DNA of 64,000 bases from Alteribacter lacisalsi. Its GTDB lineage: Bacteria; Bacillota; Bacilli; Bacillales; Salisediminibacteriaceae. How positions within the stretch are numbered: position 1 is the first letter of the stretch; each line of letters opens with the position of its first letter. This document shows, one piece after another, positions 42,099 through 50,452 of this stretch. A program made the translations under genes and the position numbers. The notes beneath the pieces are model-generated. The model ran no database searches and had not been told where the DNA came from. It saw only the letters and a list, made by a program, of their open reading frames with translations. The stretch is from the NCBI RefSeq assembly GCF_003226345.1, contig NZ_PDOF01000001.1, positions 1,984,001-2,048,000 on the forward strand, read 5' to 3'.

Positions 42099-43101
42099 AT
42101 CCCTTTGGATGCAGAATTACAAACAGTCCAAGCTGTTTGTGTGGATTATTTTTATGATTTTGTTTATTCACCTGCCGCTCTATACGATGATGACCCTCTC
42201 CAACTGGCGGGCACGCGAAGCGCAGCCTTATCAGTATTACGTTTCGGAGATTCATGTTTTCAATATTTTCTCTGGCGGATTCCTGAGTATTTTAATGACA
42301 GGAGCTGCTGTCGTTCTTGCTGCCCTCCTGGTTGGACTGGAGCGTAATACACGCCGGAACGATTTTACATTCTCTCTTCCTATTCGGAGAAGGGACATGT
42401 TCTTAGCGAAATGGCTTTTGGGTGCGGGCGTCATTTTTACATTTCATCTGCTCAATTTTCTGCCGGCCTTTTTTATGTTCCAATCATCAGAATTCAGTCA
42501 TCTCCTCACCGAGTATTCGTGGCTGACACTCTACCTGTCGCCGGTTCTTTCCTTTATTCTTGTTTACACTTTTGCTCTTTTTATCGGCACGATTGCAGGT
42601 GAAATGATTTCACAGGTTGTGCTCACCGTCATTTTCGGATTATTCCCGATCGGTGCCTGGTTTCTCTTTCTCGGTTTTTTCCAGTCTCACGGCGGACGTT
42701 TTATTTATCCGCTCGACTATAACGTTGAACAGGTACTGACTTACATGAGCGTTCTGACCTTTCCCTTTGACCATATGGGAACAGGTAGTGATGTCTATCC
42801 TTTTTTCCTGATTGGTCTAGGAATCATCCTCTTTCTTGCTGCAGGTACGCTGCTTTATGAACGGACAAAAGTTGAACATAACGGCGAGTTTCTTATTTTC
42901 AAACAGCTGACCCCGGTTTTTCTGATCGGAATTGTGATCTGCTTTTCCCTCCTCGGGGGTACAATCATCGCCTCCCTCTTTATGGGTGCCGCTCCCGGAC
43001 GGATTGGAGCTTTCTGGTTTGGCTACCTTGTCTTCGGCTTTTTCAGCTACCTGATTGCGAAAAGACTCCTGAGTATGAACCTGACAGTTAAAAACCGCTG
43101 A
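42088..43101 (+). CDS. ABC transporter permease of the YtrA-type operon
   Basis: The protein is about 337 residues with six to seven hydrophobic segments and starts FHKSLWMQNYKQSK, a pattern typical of YtrC/YtrD permeases. The best start seems the TTG at 42088, nine bases after a GGGGGG tract and overlapping the ATPase gene by 11 bases; a GTG at 42079 is possible. It is the last gene before a strong terminator. It is a partner of the YtrB-like ATPase; no substrate-binding protein is encoded. Confidence 0.82.
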   Translation: MFHKSLWMQNYKQSKLFVWIIFMILFIHLPLYTMMTLSNWRAREAQPYQYYVSEIHVFNIFSGGFLSILMTGAAVVLAALLVGLERNTRRNDFTFSLPIRRRDMFLAKWLLGAGVIFTFHLLNFLPAFFMFQSSEFSHLLTEYSWLTLYLSPVLSFILVYTFALFIGTIAGEMISQVVLTVIFGLFPIGAWFLFLGFFQSHGGRFIYPLDYNVEQVLTYMSVLTFPFDHMGTGSDVYPFFLIGLGIILFLAAGTLLYERTKVEHNGEFLIFKQLTPVFLIGIVICFSLLGGTIIASLFMGAAPGRIGAFWFGYLVFGFFSYLIAKRLLSMNLTVKNR

Positions 43102-43106
43102 CGATT

Positions 43107-43139
43107 GCCCTTTCCGAATCTTCGGGAAGGGCTTTTTTT
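43107..43139 (+). terminator. Terminator of the ytrA-type operon
   Basis: GCCCTTTCCG and CGGGAAGGGC arms with a short loop and seven T residues, 6 bases past the permease stop. Confidence 0.93.
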
Positions 43140-43210
43140 CATTCCGTTTGTTTATATGGAATCGATTCATTATGTAAGAAAAATCCATTCTTTTTTCCTG
43201 TGTAAAACGC

Positions 43211-43239
43211 TTGCAAAACGTGTATATACAGGATAAAAT
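43211..43239 (+). promoter_or_regulatory. Sigma-A promoter of treP
   Basis: TTGCAA and TAAAAT are 17 bases apart. A TreR-like box lies inside the spacer and a partial cre (ACGCTTGCA) overlaps the -35 box. The transcript leader to treP would be about 210 bases. Confidence 0.7.
43221..43230. promoter_or_regulatory. TreR-like operator 1
   Basis: The palindrome TGTATATACA in the -35/-10 spacer of treP. B. subtilis TreR, a GntR-family repressor, binds TTGTATATACAA-like sites. A repressor here would exclude RNA polymerase. Confidence 0.65.
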
Positions 43240-43255
43240 AAAAATCGATTAATAC

Positions 43256-43266
43256 TTGTATATACA
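43256..43266. promoter_or_regulatory. TreR-like operator 2
   Basis: TTGTATATACA, centred 36 bases from operator 1 and downstream of the -10 box. Two identical cores so placed suggest cooperative repression. Confidence 0.65.
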
Positions 43267-43457
43267 TTATTACTTGTTTCCAGGTTTAACTTTTCCCATT
43301 CAGAGGTATAAAGGAGCGAGCCTTCACGAGGCTCATAATCATTTGAACAGCAGGGGAATCTATTACCATCTATGCTCTTTTCCCTTTTTATGAAAACGAT
43401 TACTCTCCCCTCAGACATGTAATAATACCCGTACTACAAATGACAGGAGGTCATACT

Positions 43458-44879
43458 ATGGCTCAGTATGAAAAGCAGGTCAAAGAAATATTGGAAGCCA
43501 TCGGCGGCGAGGAAAACATTGAAAAAGCCACCCACTGCGTCACTCGCCTTAGAATGGCACTGAAAGACGAATCGAAAGTGGATTCGGAGAAACTCGAAAG
43601 CATCGACATCGTTAAAGGATCTTTTTCCACTAACGGCCAGTTTCAGATTATTATCGGCCAGGGAACGGTGGATAAGGTCTACAAGGAACTGGTCGCAATG
43701 ACCGGGATTGGCGAATCCACCAAGGATGACGTAAAAGAATCGTCAGCCAAGAACCAGAATTGGCTGCAGCGGGGCGTAAAAATGCTCGCCGACATCTTTA
43801 TTCCAATCCTTCCGGCCATCGTAACTGCCGGTCTTCTTCTCGGAATCAATAACATTCTGACAGGAGAGGATATCTTTTTTGACGGCTCTTCCGTGGTAGC
43901 TGAATACCCTCAGTGGGCCGGCCTGGCTGAAATGATCAATATTATTGCAAGTGCCGCCTTCGTCTTTCTCCCCGCCCTGATCGGCTGGTCCGCCGTTAAA
44001 CGGTTCGGCGGAAGTGAACTGCTTGGTATTGTTCTCGGTCTGTTTCTCGTCCACCCCGACCTGCTCAATGCCTGGGCATATGCGGAAGCACAGGAAGCAG
44101 GAGAAGTACCAACCTGGAACCTGTTCGGGTTGCAGATTGAAGCAATTGGCTATCAGGGGCAGGTATTACCCGTTCTTGTATCTGCCTGGGTGCTTGCCAA
44201 GATTGACATATACTTAAGAAAACGAATTCCTGATTCAATTCAGATGCTTGTTGTTGCACCAGTCGCTCTGCTCGTGACCGGTTTTCTTGCCTTTATCATT
44301 ATCGGACCGATTACATTCGCTATTGCCAACGCCATTACAGGCGGATTTGTATGGATGTTCTCCACACTTCCGGCGATTGGCGGACTCGTTTACGGTGCTG
44401 TTTATGCCCCTCTTGTTATTACAGGTATGCACCATGCGTTTCTCGCCGTGGACCTTCAGCTCGTAGGTACCGGAAACGGTACATTCCTGTGGCCGATCCT
44501 GGTTATGTCCAACATCGCACAGGGCTCTGCCGCACTTGCCATTTATTTTGCAAGCCGAAACGAAAACCTGCGAGGCCTGTCAGCTACGTCTTCTGTTTCA
44601 GCTTACCTTGGGGTGACGGAACCAGCCCTGTTCGGGGTCAACCTGCGCTTTAAGTTTCCGTTTATCTGTGCGATTATCGGTGCTTCTACTGCTGGTATGT
44701 TTATTACCATTAACGGTGTACTTGCAAATTCAATCGGGGTAGGCGGACTGCCTGGTATCTTCTCGATCATTCCCGGCTATTGGACTTCCTTTGCAATCGG
44801 TATGGCTATAGCCATTATCATTCCGTTTGCACTCACCTACCTTTATGCCAAGCTGGCTTCAGACGAATTTAAAAAATAA
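43458..44879 (+). CDS. treP: Trehalose-specific PTS EIIBC component
   Basis: The 473-residue PTS permease has an N-terminal EIIB domain with the phospho-Cys in ATHCVTRLRM near residue 27 and a long EIIC domain (about 110-470) with ten hydrophobic segments, the GITEPALFG-like motif LGVTEPALFGVNLRFK and TGMHHAFLAVDLQL. This is the sucrose/trehalose class; TreR-like boxes favour trehalose. AGGAGG lies before the ATG at 43458. No EIIA domain is fused and no phosphotrehalase or treR follows, so these must be elsewhere. It imports and phosphorylates the sugar. Confidence 0.87.
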   Translation: MAQYEKQVKEILEAIGGEENIEKATHCVTRLRMALKDESKVDSEKLESIDIVKGSFSTNGQFQIIIGQGTVDKVYKELVAMTGIGESTKDDVKESSAKNQNWLQRGVKMLADIFIPILPAIVTAGLLLGINNILTGEDIFFDGSSVVAEYPQWAGLAEMINIIASAAFVFLPALIGWSAVKRFGGSELLGIVLGLFLVHPDLLNAWAYAEAQEAGEVPTWNLFGLQIEAIGYQGQVLPVLVSAWVLAKIDIYLRKRIPDSIQMLVVAPVALLVTGFLAFIIIGPITFAIANAITGGFVWMFSTLPAIGGLVYGAVYAPLVITGMHHAFLAVDLQLVGTGNGTFLWPILVMSNIAQGSAALAIYFASRNENLRGLSATSSVSAYLGVTEPALFGVNLRFKFPFICAIIGASTAGMFITINGVLANSIGVGGLPGIFSIIPGYWTSFAIGMAIAIIIPFALTYLYAKLASDEFKK

Positions 44880-44889
44880 TAAGCTCCAG

Positions 44890-44919
44890 ATCCCGGCTGT
44901 TCAGTCAGCCGGGTTTTTT
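44890..44919 (+). terminator. Terminator after treP
   Basis: CCCGGCT and AGCCGGG arms with an eight-base loop and six T residues. Confidence 0.93.
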
Positions 44920-45005
44920 ATATGGTCAAAATCCGTGACATAATTCTTTTTCTTTACGGGAATAGGTAGATTTAGATGTGCTGTGCAGTGGAGGGGAGGA
45001 CACGG

Positions 45006-46667
45006 ATGAAGAACAATTCGATCTACCGGATTTCAGTTATTGTCTTTATGTTTATTAAGTTTCTGCTTCAGCTCTATATATTTAATAAACGACACAGGCA
45101 CTGGGATTCCGATGCACGTGAAAAGTGGGAGGACCTGCTGAGAAAACAGGCAGCAGAGTACCGGGAAAAAGCGATTAAGCTGGAAGGCCTGATGATCAAA
45201 GGCGGGCAGTTTCTTAGCACCCGCGCTGACATTTTTCCTGAAGTGTTTTTAAAGGAACTGGATGATTTAATTGACCGGGTGCCGCCGGTTCCTGCAAGAG
45301 TGTCCCGTCAGCTTCTTGAAAAGGAATGGGGGCGAAGTATCTGGGACTGGCTGGATGAGATGAGCGATCAGCCGGTAGCATCCGCTTCCATCGGGGAAGT
45401 ATATAAGGGGCGCTTACATAATGGGGATGAAGTAGCCATTAAAGTGCAGCGTCATAACGTGGAAAAAATCATCAATACTGATTTTAAAGCTCTCCGAATT
45501 GTACTCTGGATTGCCGGCCGTTTCACCCGTTTCGGCAGACAGGCGGATCTCGGCGCCCTTCATAAAGAGCTTGTTAAAACCATGAGTGACGAATTAAATT
45601 TCTCAAAAGAACTGAAAAACGGGGAATACTTTCAGAAACGGTTTCACGGGCAGGACGGTTTAAAGATCCCCCAGTATTATGAGGATTTTTCCACCCGGCG
45701 TGTGCTGGTAATGGAATGGATTGATGCTGAACGGGTGAACAATACATCCTTTCTGCAGAAAAATAAAATCGACCGTAAAGAACTGGCATCACGTGTTTTT
45801 AAGCTCTTTATGGAGCAGCTTCTCGATGATGGCATGTTTCATGCCGACCCACATCCGGGAAACATTCTTGTAAAAGCCGACGGGACGCTGGTCATACTTG
45901 ACTTCGGGATGGTCGGTTCCCTGAAGCGTGAGGATGCCTTGAAATTAAGGAAGATTGCACAGGGATTTGTACTTGAGGATTACGCTCTTGTCGTTAAGCA
46001 GCTTGGGGAAATGGGTTTCCTTCTTCCTCACGCCAATAAATACAAACTGCAGATGATCCTCAGGCAGTCGGTTGAGGCGTATCTCGATCAGGGGATCGGC
46101 AAACTCGATCAGGATCTGGTCGGTGAAATCTTTCAGGATCTGCAGGAACTTGTTCAGGAGCAGCCGATTCAGCTTCCGGCCGAGTTCGCCTTTCTCGGCC
46201 GGGCCGGCTCGATCGCACTCGGGCTTCTGACCCTCATCGATCCGGATATCGATTTTATTGCTCTCGGCAAGCCGATCGTTCAGGAATGGCTGGAGGAAAC
46301 CGAGGAAGAAGAAGGAAGCCTGAAATTGCAGGTTTTACGGGATTCGGCGAAACCTTTGCTTGCAGTTCCCCGTAACTTTAATGAATGGCTGCAGGGTCCT
46401 AAATATGCAAGACGGGCATCCAGGCGAAAGGAATGGCGCAATTACGACCACCACCGCTACATTATGTTTGTGACTCTTGCGTCGGTCACGTTTTTTATCA
46501 GTCTCACGTTCCTGTTTACCGGTCTGCTGCAGGAAGCTGAACTGCTGATGATCACAAGTGCAGCTGTCTCCGTTGCCAGTCTCACCGCCGCTTGTATCTT
46601 TTTAACCCTTCATAAACGCTGGGTTACCGGCTTCAGGCAGGCCGATTCAGACGAACCTAATGATTAA
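45006..46667 (+). CDS. ABC1/UbiB-family protein kinase-like membrane protein
   Basis: The 553-residue protein has the ABC1 signature LMIKGGQFLSTRADIFP (KxGQ motif), the Ala-rich loop VASASIGEVYKG, the Lys in VAIKVQ, the catalytic DGMFHADPHPGNIL and the metal Asp in ILDFGMVG. Two C-terminal hydrophobic segments (about 490-540) anchor it. GAGGGGAGG precedes the ATG at 45006. UbiB kinases support ubiquinone synthesis in proteobacteria; Bacillus uses menaquinone, so the role must differ. It is followed 12 bases later by a phasin-like gene. Confidence 0.88.
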   Translation: MKNNSIYRISVIVFMFIKFLLQLYIFNKRHRHWDSDAREKWEDLLRKQAAEYREKAIKLEGLMIKGGQFLSTRADIFPEVFLKELDDLIDRVPPVPARVSRQLLEKEWGRSIWDWLDEMSDQPVASASIGEVYKGRLHNGDEVAIKVQRHNVEKIINTDFKALRIVLWIAGRFTRFGRQADLGALHKELVKTMSDELNFSKELKNGEYFQKRFHGQDGLKIPQYYEDFSTRRVLVMEWIDAERVNNTSFLQKNKIDRKELASRVFKLFMEQLLDDGMFHADPHPGNILVKADGTLVILDFGMVGSLKREDALKLRKIAQGFVLEDYALVVKQLGEMGFLLPHANKYKLQMILRQSVEAYLDQGIGKLDQDLVGEIFQDLQELVQEQPIQLPAEFAFLGRAGSIALGLLTLIDPDIDFIALGKPIVQEWLEETEEEEGSLKLQVLRDSAKPLLAVPRNFNEWLQGPKYARRASRRKEWRNYDHHRYIMFVTLASVTFFISLTFLFTGLLQEAELLMITSAAVSVASLTAACIFLTLHKRWVTGFRQADSDEPND

Positions 46668-46679
46668 GGAGTGGAGAAC

Positions 46680-47066
46680 ATGAGTGATTTGCTGAAAAAA
46701 GGATTTTTAATTGGCCTTGGTGCCGCTGTAACAAGTAAGGAAAAAGCAGAAAAGTATTTTAATGAGCTGATTGTCAAAGGCAAAGTTACACCTGATGAAG
46801 CAAACGAAATGTTTGATGCGTTTGAGAAAAAAGGCAACGAAACAAACGAGCAGTGGAACCGTCGTTCAAAGGAAAAAGCCCAGCAGTTTTTCTCAGATAT
46901 GGACATTGCGACAAAGACCGAAGTTGCGGCTCTTGAAGCAAGAATCAACGAACTGGAAACCCGCCTGTCCGCTCTTCACCCTCAAGCAGATGCCGGTGCA
47001 CCGGAAACGGATACGGATCTTGAAAACGATCCGGTTCCATACAAGGATCCAGATAAAAACGAATAA
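46680..47066 (+). CDS. Phasin-like coiled-coil protein
   Basis: The 128-residue protein starts MSDLLKKGFLIGLGAAVTSKEKAEKY with a glycine-rich amphipathic helix, followed by a long charged helix and an acidic C-terminal tail with a coiled-coil stretch TEVAALEARINELETRLSA. Such phasin or polyhydroxyalkanoate granule-type proteins (the poly(hydroxyalkanoate) granule-associated family of Firmicutes) often sit beside ABC1 kinases. The ATG at 46680 has GGAGTGGAG before it. It is probably co-transcribed with the kinase gene, giving a possible shared lipid or membrane role. Confidence 0.75.
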   Translation: MSDLLKKGFLIGLGAAVTSKEKAEKYFNELIVKGKVTPDEANEMFDAFEKKGNETNEQWNRRSKEKAQQFFSDMDIATKTEVAALEARINELETRLSALHPQADAGAPETDTDLENDPVPYKDPDKNE

Positions 47067-47072
47067 TCATTT

Positions 47073-47106
47073 TAAAACGCTCCCGTTTGCCGGGGGCGTT
47101 TTTTTC
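47073..47106 (+). terminator. Terminator after the phasin-like gene
   Basis: AAAACGCTCCC and GGGGGCGTTTT arms with a short loop and a T run. Confidence 0.9.
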
Positions 47107-47132
47107 TATCCAGAATCTTACACAGCTCGTCC

Positions 47133-47162
47133 TGAATAAACAATAAGGCTTTACTAAACCTA
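47133..47162 (+). promoter_or_regulatory. Candidate sigma-G promoter of splAB
   Basis: TGAATA matches the sigma-G -35 exactly; 17 bases later AAACCTA matches CATACTA at four of seven. The region has no other promoter and splAB is a forespore operon in B. subtilis. Confidence 0.35.
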
Positions 47163-47195
47163 ACGGTAGCCACAGATTTTTAGGAGGAGCCGTGT

Positions 47196-47447
47196 ATGAA
47201 TATTTCGGAACTTACGTCCGGAGATCAGGTTTTTGTGATCTATCGGAATCCACACACCCAGAATGTTGCCCAGATACAGGAGGCAGCCGTTGTCGAGGAT
47301 CCCTTTCATCCCGGACAAATGAGCCTGTTTTTATTTGAAGAGTACTATCCACTGACAGATGAATACGCCATTTACCGAAGCTTCCAGGAAGCCGAACACG
47401 AATACAATCAGTACTTCGACCTTCCTCAGGACGAAGACCTTTACTAG
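47196..47447 (+). CDS. splA: SplA, regulator of spore photoproduct lyase
   Basis: The 83-residue protein has the SplA pattern GDQVFVIYRNPHTQNVAQIQEA, then FHPGQMSLFLFEEYYPLTDEYA and an acidic tail. B. subtilis SplA (79 residues) is a TRAP-like negative regulator of splB. TAGGAGGAG precedes the ATG. It lies 12 bases before splB, the same order as in B. subtilis. The YRNPH core is diagnostic to me. Confidence 0.88.
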   Translation: MNISELTSGDQVFVIYRNPHTQNVAQIQEAAVVEDPFHPGQMSLFLFEEYYPLTDEYAIYRSFQEAEHEYNQYFDLPQDEDLY

Positions 47448-47459
47448 AGGAGGACTCAT

Positions 47460-48488
47460 ATGATCAAGCCGTTTATGCCTCAGCTCGTCTACATTGAACC
47501 CGGAGCTCTTGAGTATCCTCTCGGCGCGCAGCTTAAAAGCAAGTTCGAGGATCTTGGTGTGGAAATACGAAAAACCACTTCCCACAATCAGGTGCGGAAT
47601 ATTCCGGGTGAAAACCACCTGCAGAAATACCGCAATGCAAAATCAACGCTGGTCATTGGGGTCCGGAAGACGCTTAAGTTCGATACTTCCAAACCATCTG
47701 CCGAATATGCGATCCCCCTTGCCACCGGCTGTATGGGTCACTGCCAGTACTGCTACCTGCAGACGACCATGGGCAGCAAGCCGTATATCCGGACGTATGT
47801 AAATCTGGAGGAAATTTTTGATCAGGCACAGAAATACATGGACGAACGGGACCCTCAGGATACCCGTTTTGAAGCATCATGTACGTCTGACATCGTCGGC
47901 ATTGACCACCTGACCCATTCCCTGAAAAAAGCGATCGAGTACTTCGGGAATTCGGAAAACGGCAAGCTTCGGTTTGTGACCAAGTATCATCACGTGGATC
48001 ATCTGCTTGATGCGGATCATAAGGGCAAAACCCGTTTCCGGTTCAGTATTAACGCTGATTATGTAATTAAGAATTTTGAACACGGCACCTCCCCTCTTGA
48101 TTACCGAATCGGAGCCGCAGCCAAAGTAGCCGATGCCGACTACCCCCTCGGCTTTATCGTAGCCCCCCTTTACATTCATGAAGGGTGGAAAGAAGGCTAT
48201 GAGGAGATGTTTAAAAAACTGGACGCGAAATTAACGGATAAAGCTCGGGAGGACCTCACGTTTGAGCTGATTCAACACCGCTTCACCAAGCCTGCCAAAA
48301 GAGTCATCCAGAAAAACTATCCGATGACCAAGCTCGAACTCGATGAGGAAAAGCGAAAATACAAGTGGGGAAAATACGGAATCGGCAAGTACATTTACCA
48401 GAAGGATGAACAGGACGATCTTAAAGAGACCCTTCAGGGTTATATTGAGAAATACTTTCCAGACTCCAAACTTGAATATTTCACGTGA
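47460..48488 (+). CDS. splB: Spore photoproduct lyase
   Basis: The 342-residue radical SAM enzyme has the cluster motif CMGHCQYC with Cys at 91, 95 and 98 and the H-atom donor Cys141 in ASCTSDIVG, the same numbers as in B. subtilis SplB. It repairs the 5-thyminyl-dihydrothymine photoproduct in germinating spores using S-adenosylmethionine. GAGGAGG precedes the ATG. Together with SASP proteins it accounts for spore UV resistance. Confidence 0.96.
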   Translation: MIKPFMPQLVYIEPGALEYPLGAQLKSKFEDLGVEIRKTTSHNQVRNIPGENHLQKYRNAKSTLVIGVRKTLKFDTSKPSAEYAIPLATGCMGHCQYCYLQTTMGSKPYIRTYVNLEEIFDQAQKYMDERDPQDTRFEASCTSDIVGIDHLTHSLKKAIEYFGNSENGKLRFVTKYHHVDHLLDADHKGKTRFRFSINADYVIKNFEHGTSPLDYRIGAAAKVADADYPLGFIVAPLYIHEGWKEGYEEMFKKLDAKLTDKAREDLTFELIQHRFTKPAKRVIQKNYPMTKLELDEEKRKYKWGKYGIGKYIYQKDEQDDLKETLQGYIEKYFPDSKLEYFT

Positions 48489-48492
48489 AAAA

Positions 48493-48523
48493 GAAGCCAT
48501 CCTGGTTTTGCAGGATGGCTTTT
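48493..48523 (+). terminator. Terminator after splB
   Basis: AAGCCATCCTG and CAGGATGGCTT arms with a six-base loop and T tail, 5 bases past the stop. Confidence 0.92.
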
Positions 48524-48583
48524 CATTATGATTTTGACTGCGCCAGTTAAGAAATTTCAAGAACATGAGATCTGCTTAAAGAA

Positions 48584-48699
48584 GACCTGAGAGACCCAAG
48601 TAAAACCTAAGACCCCTAATTAAAATCTAAGACCCCTAAACAAAATCTAAGACCCCTAAACAAAACCTAAGACCCCTAAACAAAACCTAAGATCCACAT
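48584..48699 (+). repeat. Perfect-period 20-bp tandem repeat
   Basis: Units of 20 bases begin at 48601, 48621, 48641, 48661 and 48681, each of the type AAAAYCTAAGACCCCTAAAC, with a degraded unit before 48601 and a partial one after 48695. Differences between units are one or two bases. Each unit holds CCCC (GGGG on the minus strand). The period is not a multiple of three and stops occur in all frames, so it is non-coding. Confidence 0.93.
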
Positions 48700-48730
48700 A
48701 AAACCCGATCCCCCTATCCACTAAGCCGGC

Positions 48731-49570
48731 TCAATCCTGCTCGCTCACCGCCATCTCCCAGATCCGCCTCGTGTCCTCAGCTGTTACCTTCAGCCCGCTT
48801 CTTTTTGCAAGCACCGTTTCAACCGAAATGTAAGGCTCCTTCATTTCCAAGAGCACCCGGTTAACGTCCGCAGTGATTCTTTCTTTTACCCACCAGCCTG
48901 CCAGAAGCTGCTGCTGTTCTTTTGAAAGCGGGCTGCGTGACCCTTCAAGTTTTGCCCAATCCAGAGGGTTGTTCGGCTCCATGCCCTGCTCCATCTGCCA
49001 GCCGGCAGCAATGGACCACCGGATCGCATCCACACACTGCAGCGCATAGTACCACTCCTCTCTTGCGGCTCTCCTGTATGCTTCGTGTACATAGGCCAGC
49101 GTTTTTCCCCGCCATTTCTCCACCTGGCTCTGATTGAGTTCAGTGCTCAAAGCGATCGATTCCTCACGTATACCTTGCAGCCTGCCAGAAGGATCATACA
49201 CAATCTCAAGGTCTTTCAGCCAGATACCCGGCTGCAGGTCACTGACACGGTAGATAAATACGTCCACCTTAAAAAAACCGTCGTAATGGGCAATCGTGTA
49301 CGGTGCAGAAGGTCCGATATCTTCATAAAACAGCACCTTCCCCCACCTGTCCGGGAAAATCTTTTTCTTGTTGACAACACGCTCGAACGCCTCGTCCTCT
49401 GTCACGACCCTTACATCCAGATCGGAATAGAAATCCATACTGCCTGAAGCCACAGAGCCTCCGTAAAAAAGCCCGATCACACCGGGCATACGCTGCAGAT
49501 CTTCTTCCAATGCCCGCTTCAAATCCTCCCGTTTCCGCGGGATCTGCCTGTCCCTCTCTGTCAGACTCAT
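48731..49570 (-). CDS. Nucleotidyltransferase, aminoglycoside adenylyltransferase-like
   Basis: The 279-residue protein has the polymerase-beta motif GGSVASGSMDFYSDLDV near residues 37-53, with two Asp that bind metal, and a further Asp in VDVFIY. A helical C-terminal half (to residue 279) resembles the DUF4111 and aminoglycoside-modifying domain types. GGGGAG lies before the ATG. It might adenylate a small molecule or an antibiotic; without kinship evidence the target is open. It is monocistronic. Confidence 0.75.
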   Translation of the reverse strand: MSLTERDRQIPRKREDLKRALEEDLQRMPGVIGLFYGGSVASGSMDFYSDLDVRVVTEDEAFERVVNKKKIFPDRWGKVLFYEDIGPSAPYTIAHYDGFFKVDVFIYRVSDLQPGIWLKDLEIVYDPSGRLQGIREESIALSTELNQSQVEKWRGKTLAYVHEAYRRAAREEWYYALQCVDAIRWSIAAGWQMEQGMEPNNPLDWAKLEGSRSPLSKEQQQLLAGWWVKERITADVNRVLLEMKEPYISVETVLAKRSGLKVTAEDTRRIWEMAVSEQD

Positions 49571-49632
49571 CCGTATCTCCCCTTAACCATTTTGTTAAAA
49601 GAATAGCACTATTTTCCTCAAATCAAAAAACA

Positions 49633-49664
49633 AAAAGCCTCCTCTTTATGAAGAGGAGGCTTTC
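49633..49664. terminator. Terminator after ykoC, usable on both strands
   Basis: AAAGCCTCCTCTT and AAGAGGAGGCTTT arms, TATG loop, T tract on the minus strand and on the plus strand partially. It lies 8 bases past the ykoC stop. Confidence 0.9.
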
Positions 49665-49672
49665 TAAAACCT

Positions 49673-50452
49673 TTAAAACTGATACCCAAAAATGTTCAGG
49701 TAACCGAAAACGTACGAAGCGAGAATCGTGGCGGCAAACGCAAACACAAAGGTGGACAAAAACATCCAGTCCCGTCTGCCAACCGTCATTTTATGATAAT
49801 GTGTACGCTCTGTTTCACCTGTAAATCCTTTGGACTCCATTGCAATCGCCACACGTTCAGCCTTTCGTATCGCATTTGCCATCAGAGGTATAGCGTAACG
49901 CCTGAACTGCCGGATTCGCCCCTTTATTCCTTTTGCCCTGCCGACACCTCTCACACGGTGGGCCTGTCTGAGCACTTCGAATTCGTGCCTGAACGTAGGC
50001 AGAAAACGGTACCCGGCAAGTATGCCGAAAGTAAGTTTTGGAGGCAGCTTGGCCTGCTGCATCAGGCTCAGCATGAATTTGGTGGAATCAGTCGTCAAAA
50101 CAAACATAAGTGACAGGGCCACGATACAAAGGGAACGGACCCCCAGGCTGACCGCTGTTACAATCGCCCCTTCAGTCACATCAAACCAGAGAAATGAAAA
50201 GACAACCTCCCCCCCGGCAAATCGATCACTCGTATAGAGCATCGTCATCCAGGAAAAGCCCAGCGCCACAAGGATAAACGGTGAAAAAATGGCTAGATAT
50301 CGTTTGACTGATATGTCACTAAGCAAAAACGTAACGGCGATCGTGAAAATCAGATACACAAGCGGCGTGAAAATATCGAACATGAACGCCAGCAGTACGC
50401 CGGGAATGAGGATGGTGAGTGCTTTTATTGACGGATTAATAGACGAGAGCAT
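49673..50452 (-). CDS. ykoC: ECF transporter transmembrane component (YkoC-like)
   Basis: The 259-residue EcfT has five to six hydrophobic segments and the cytoplasmic Ala-Arg-Gly type motifs AHRVRGVGRAKG near residue 170 and RKAERVAIAMESKGFTG near residue 200, which couple to the ATPases. It overlaps ykoD by 17 bases. Last gene of the ykoFEDC operon, it helps import a thiamine precursor (hydroxymethylpyrimidine) across the membrane. Confidence 0.9.
   Translation of the reverse strand: MLSSINPSIKALTILIPGVLLAFMFDIFTPLVYLIFTIAVTFLLSDISVKRYLAIFSPFILVALGFSWMTMLYTSDRFAGGEVVFSFLWFDVTEGAIVTAVSLGVRSLCIVALSLMFVLTTDSTKFMLSLMQQAKLPPKLTFGILAGYRFLPTFRHEFEVLRQAHRVRGVGRAKGIKGRIRQFRRYAIPLMANAIRKAERVAIAMESKGFTGETERTHYHKMTVGRRDWMFLSTFVFAFAATILASYVFGYLNIFGYQF

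Noticed and set aside
43201-43218. Full cre site at the treP promoter
   Set aside because: Only the right half (ACGCTTGCA) fits; the TGnAA half is out of phase by one base, so it is mentioned only as partial.
48584-48699. CRISPR array
   Set aside because: The units are contiguous 20-mers with no unique spacers, and no cas genes are near.
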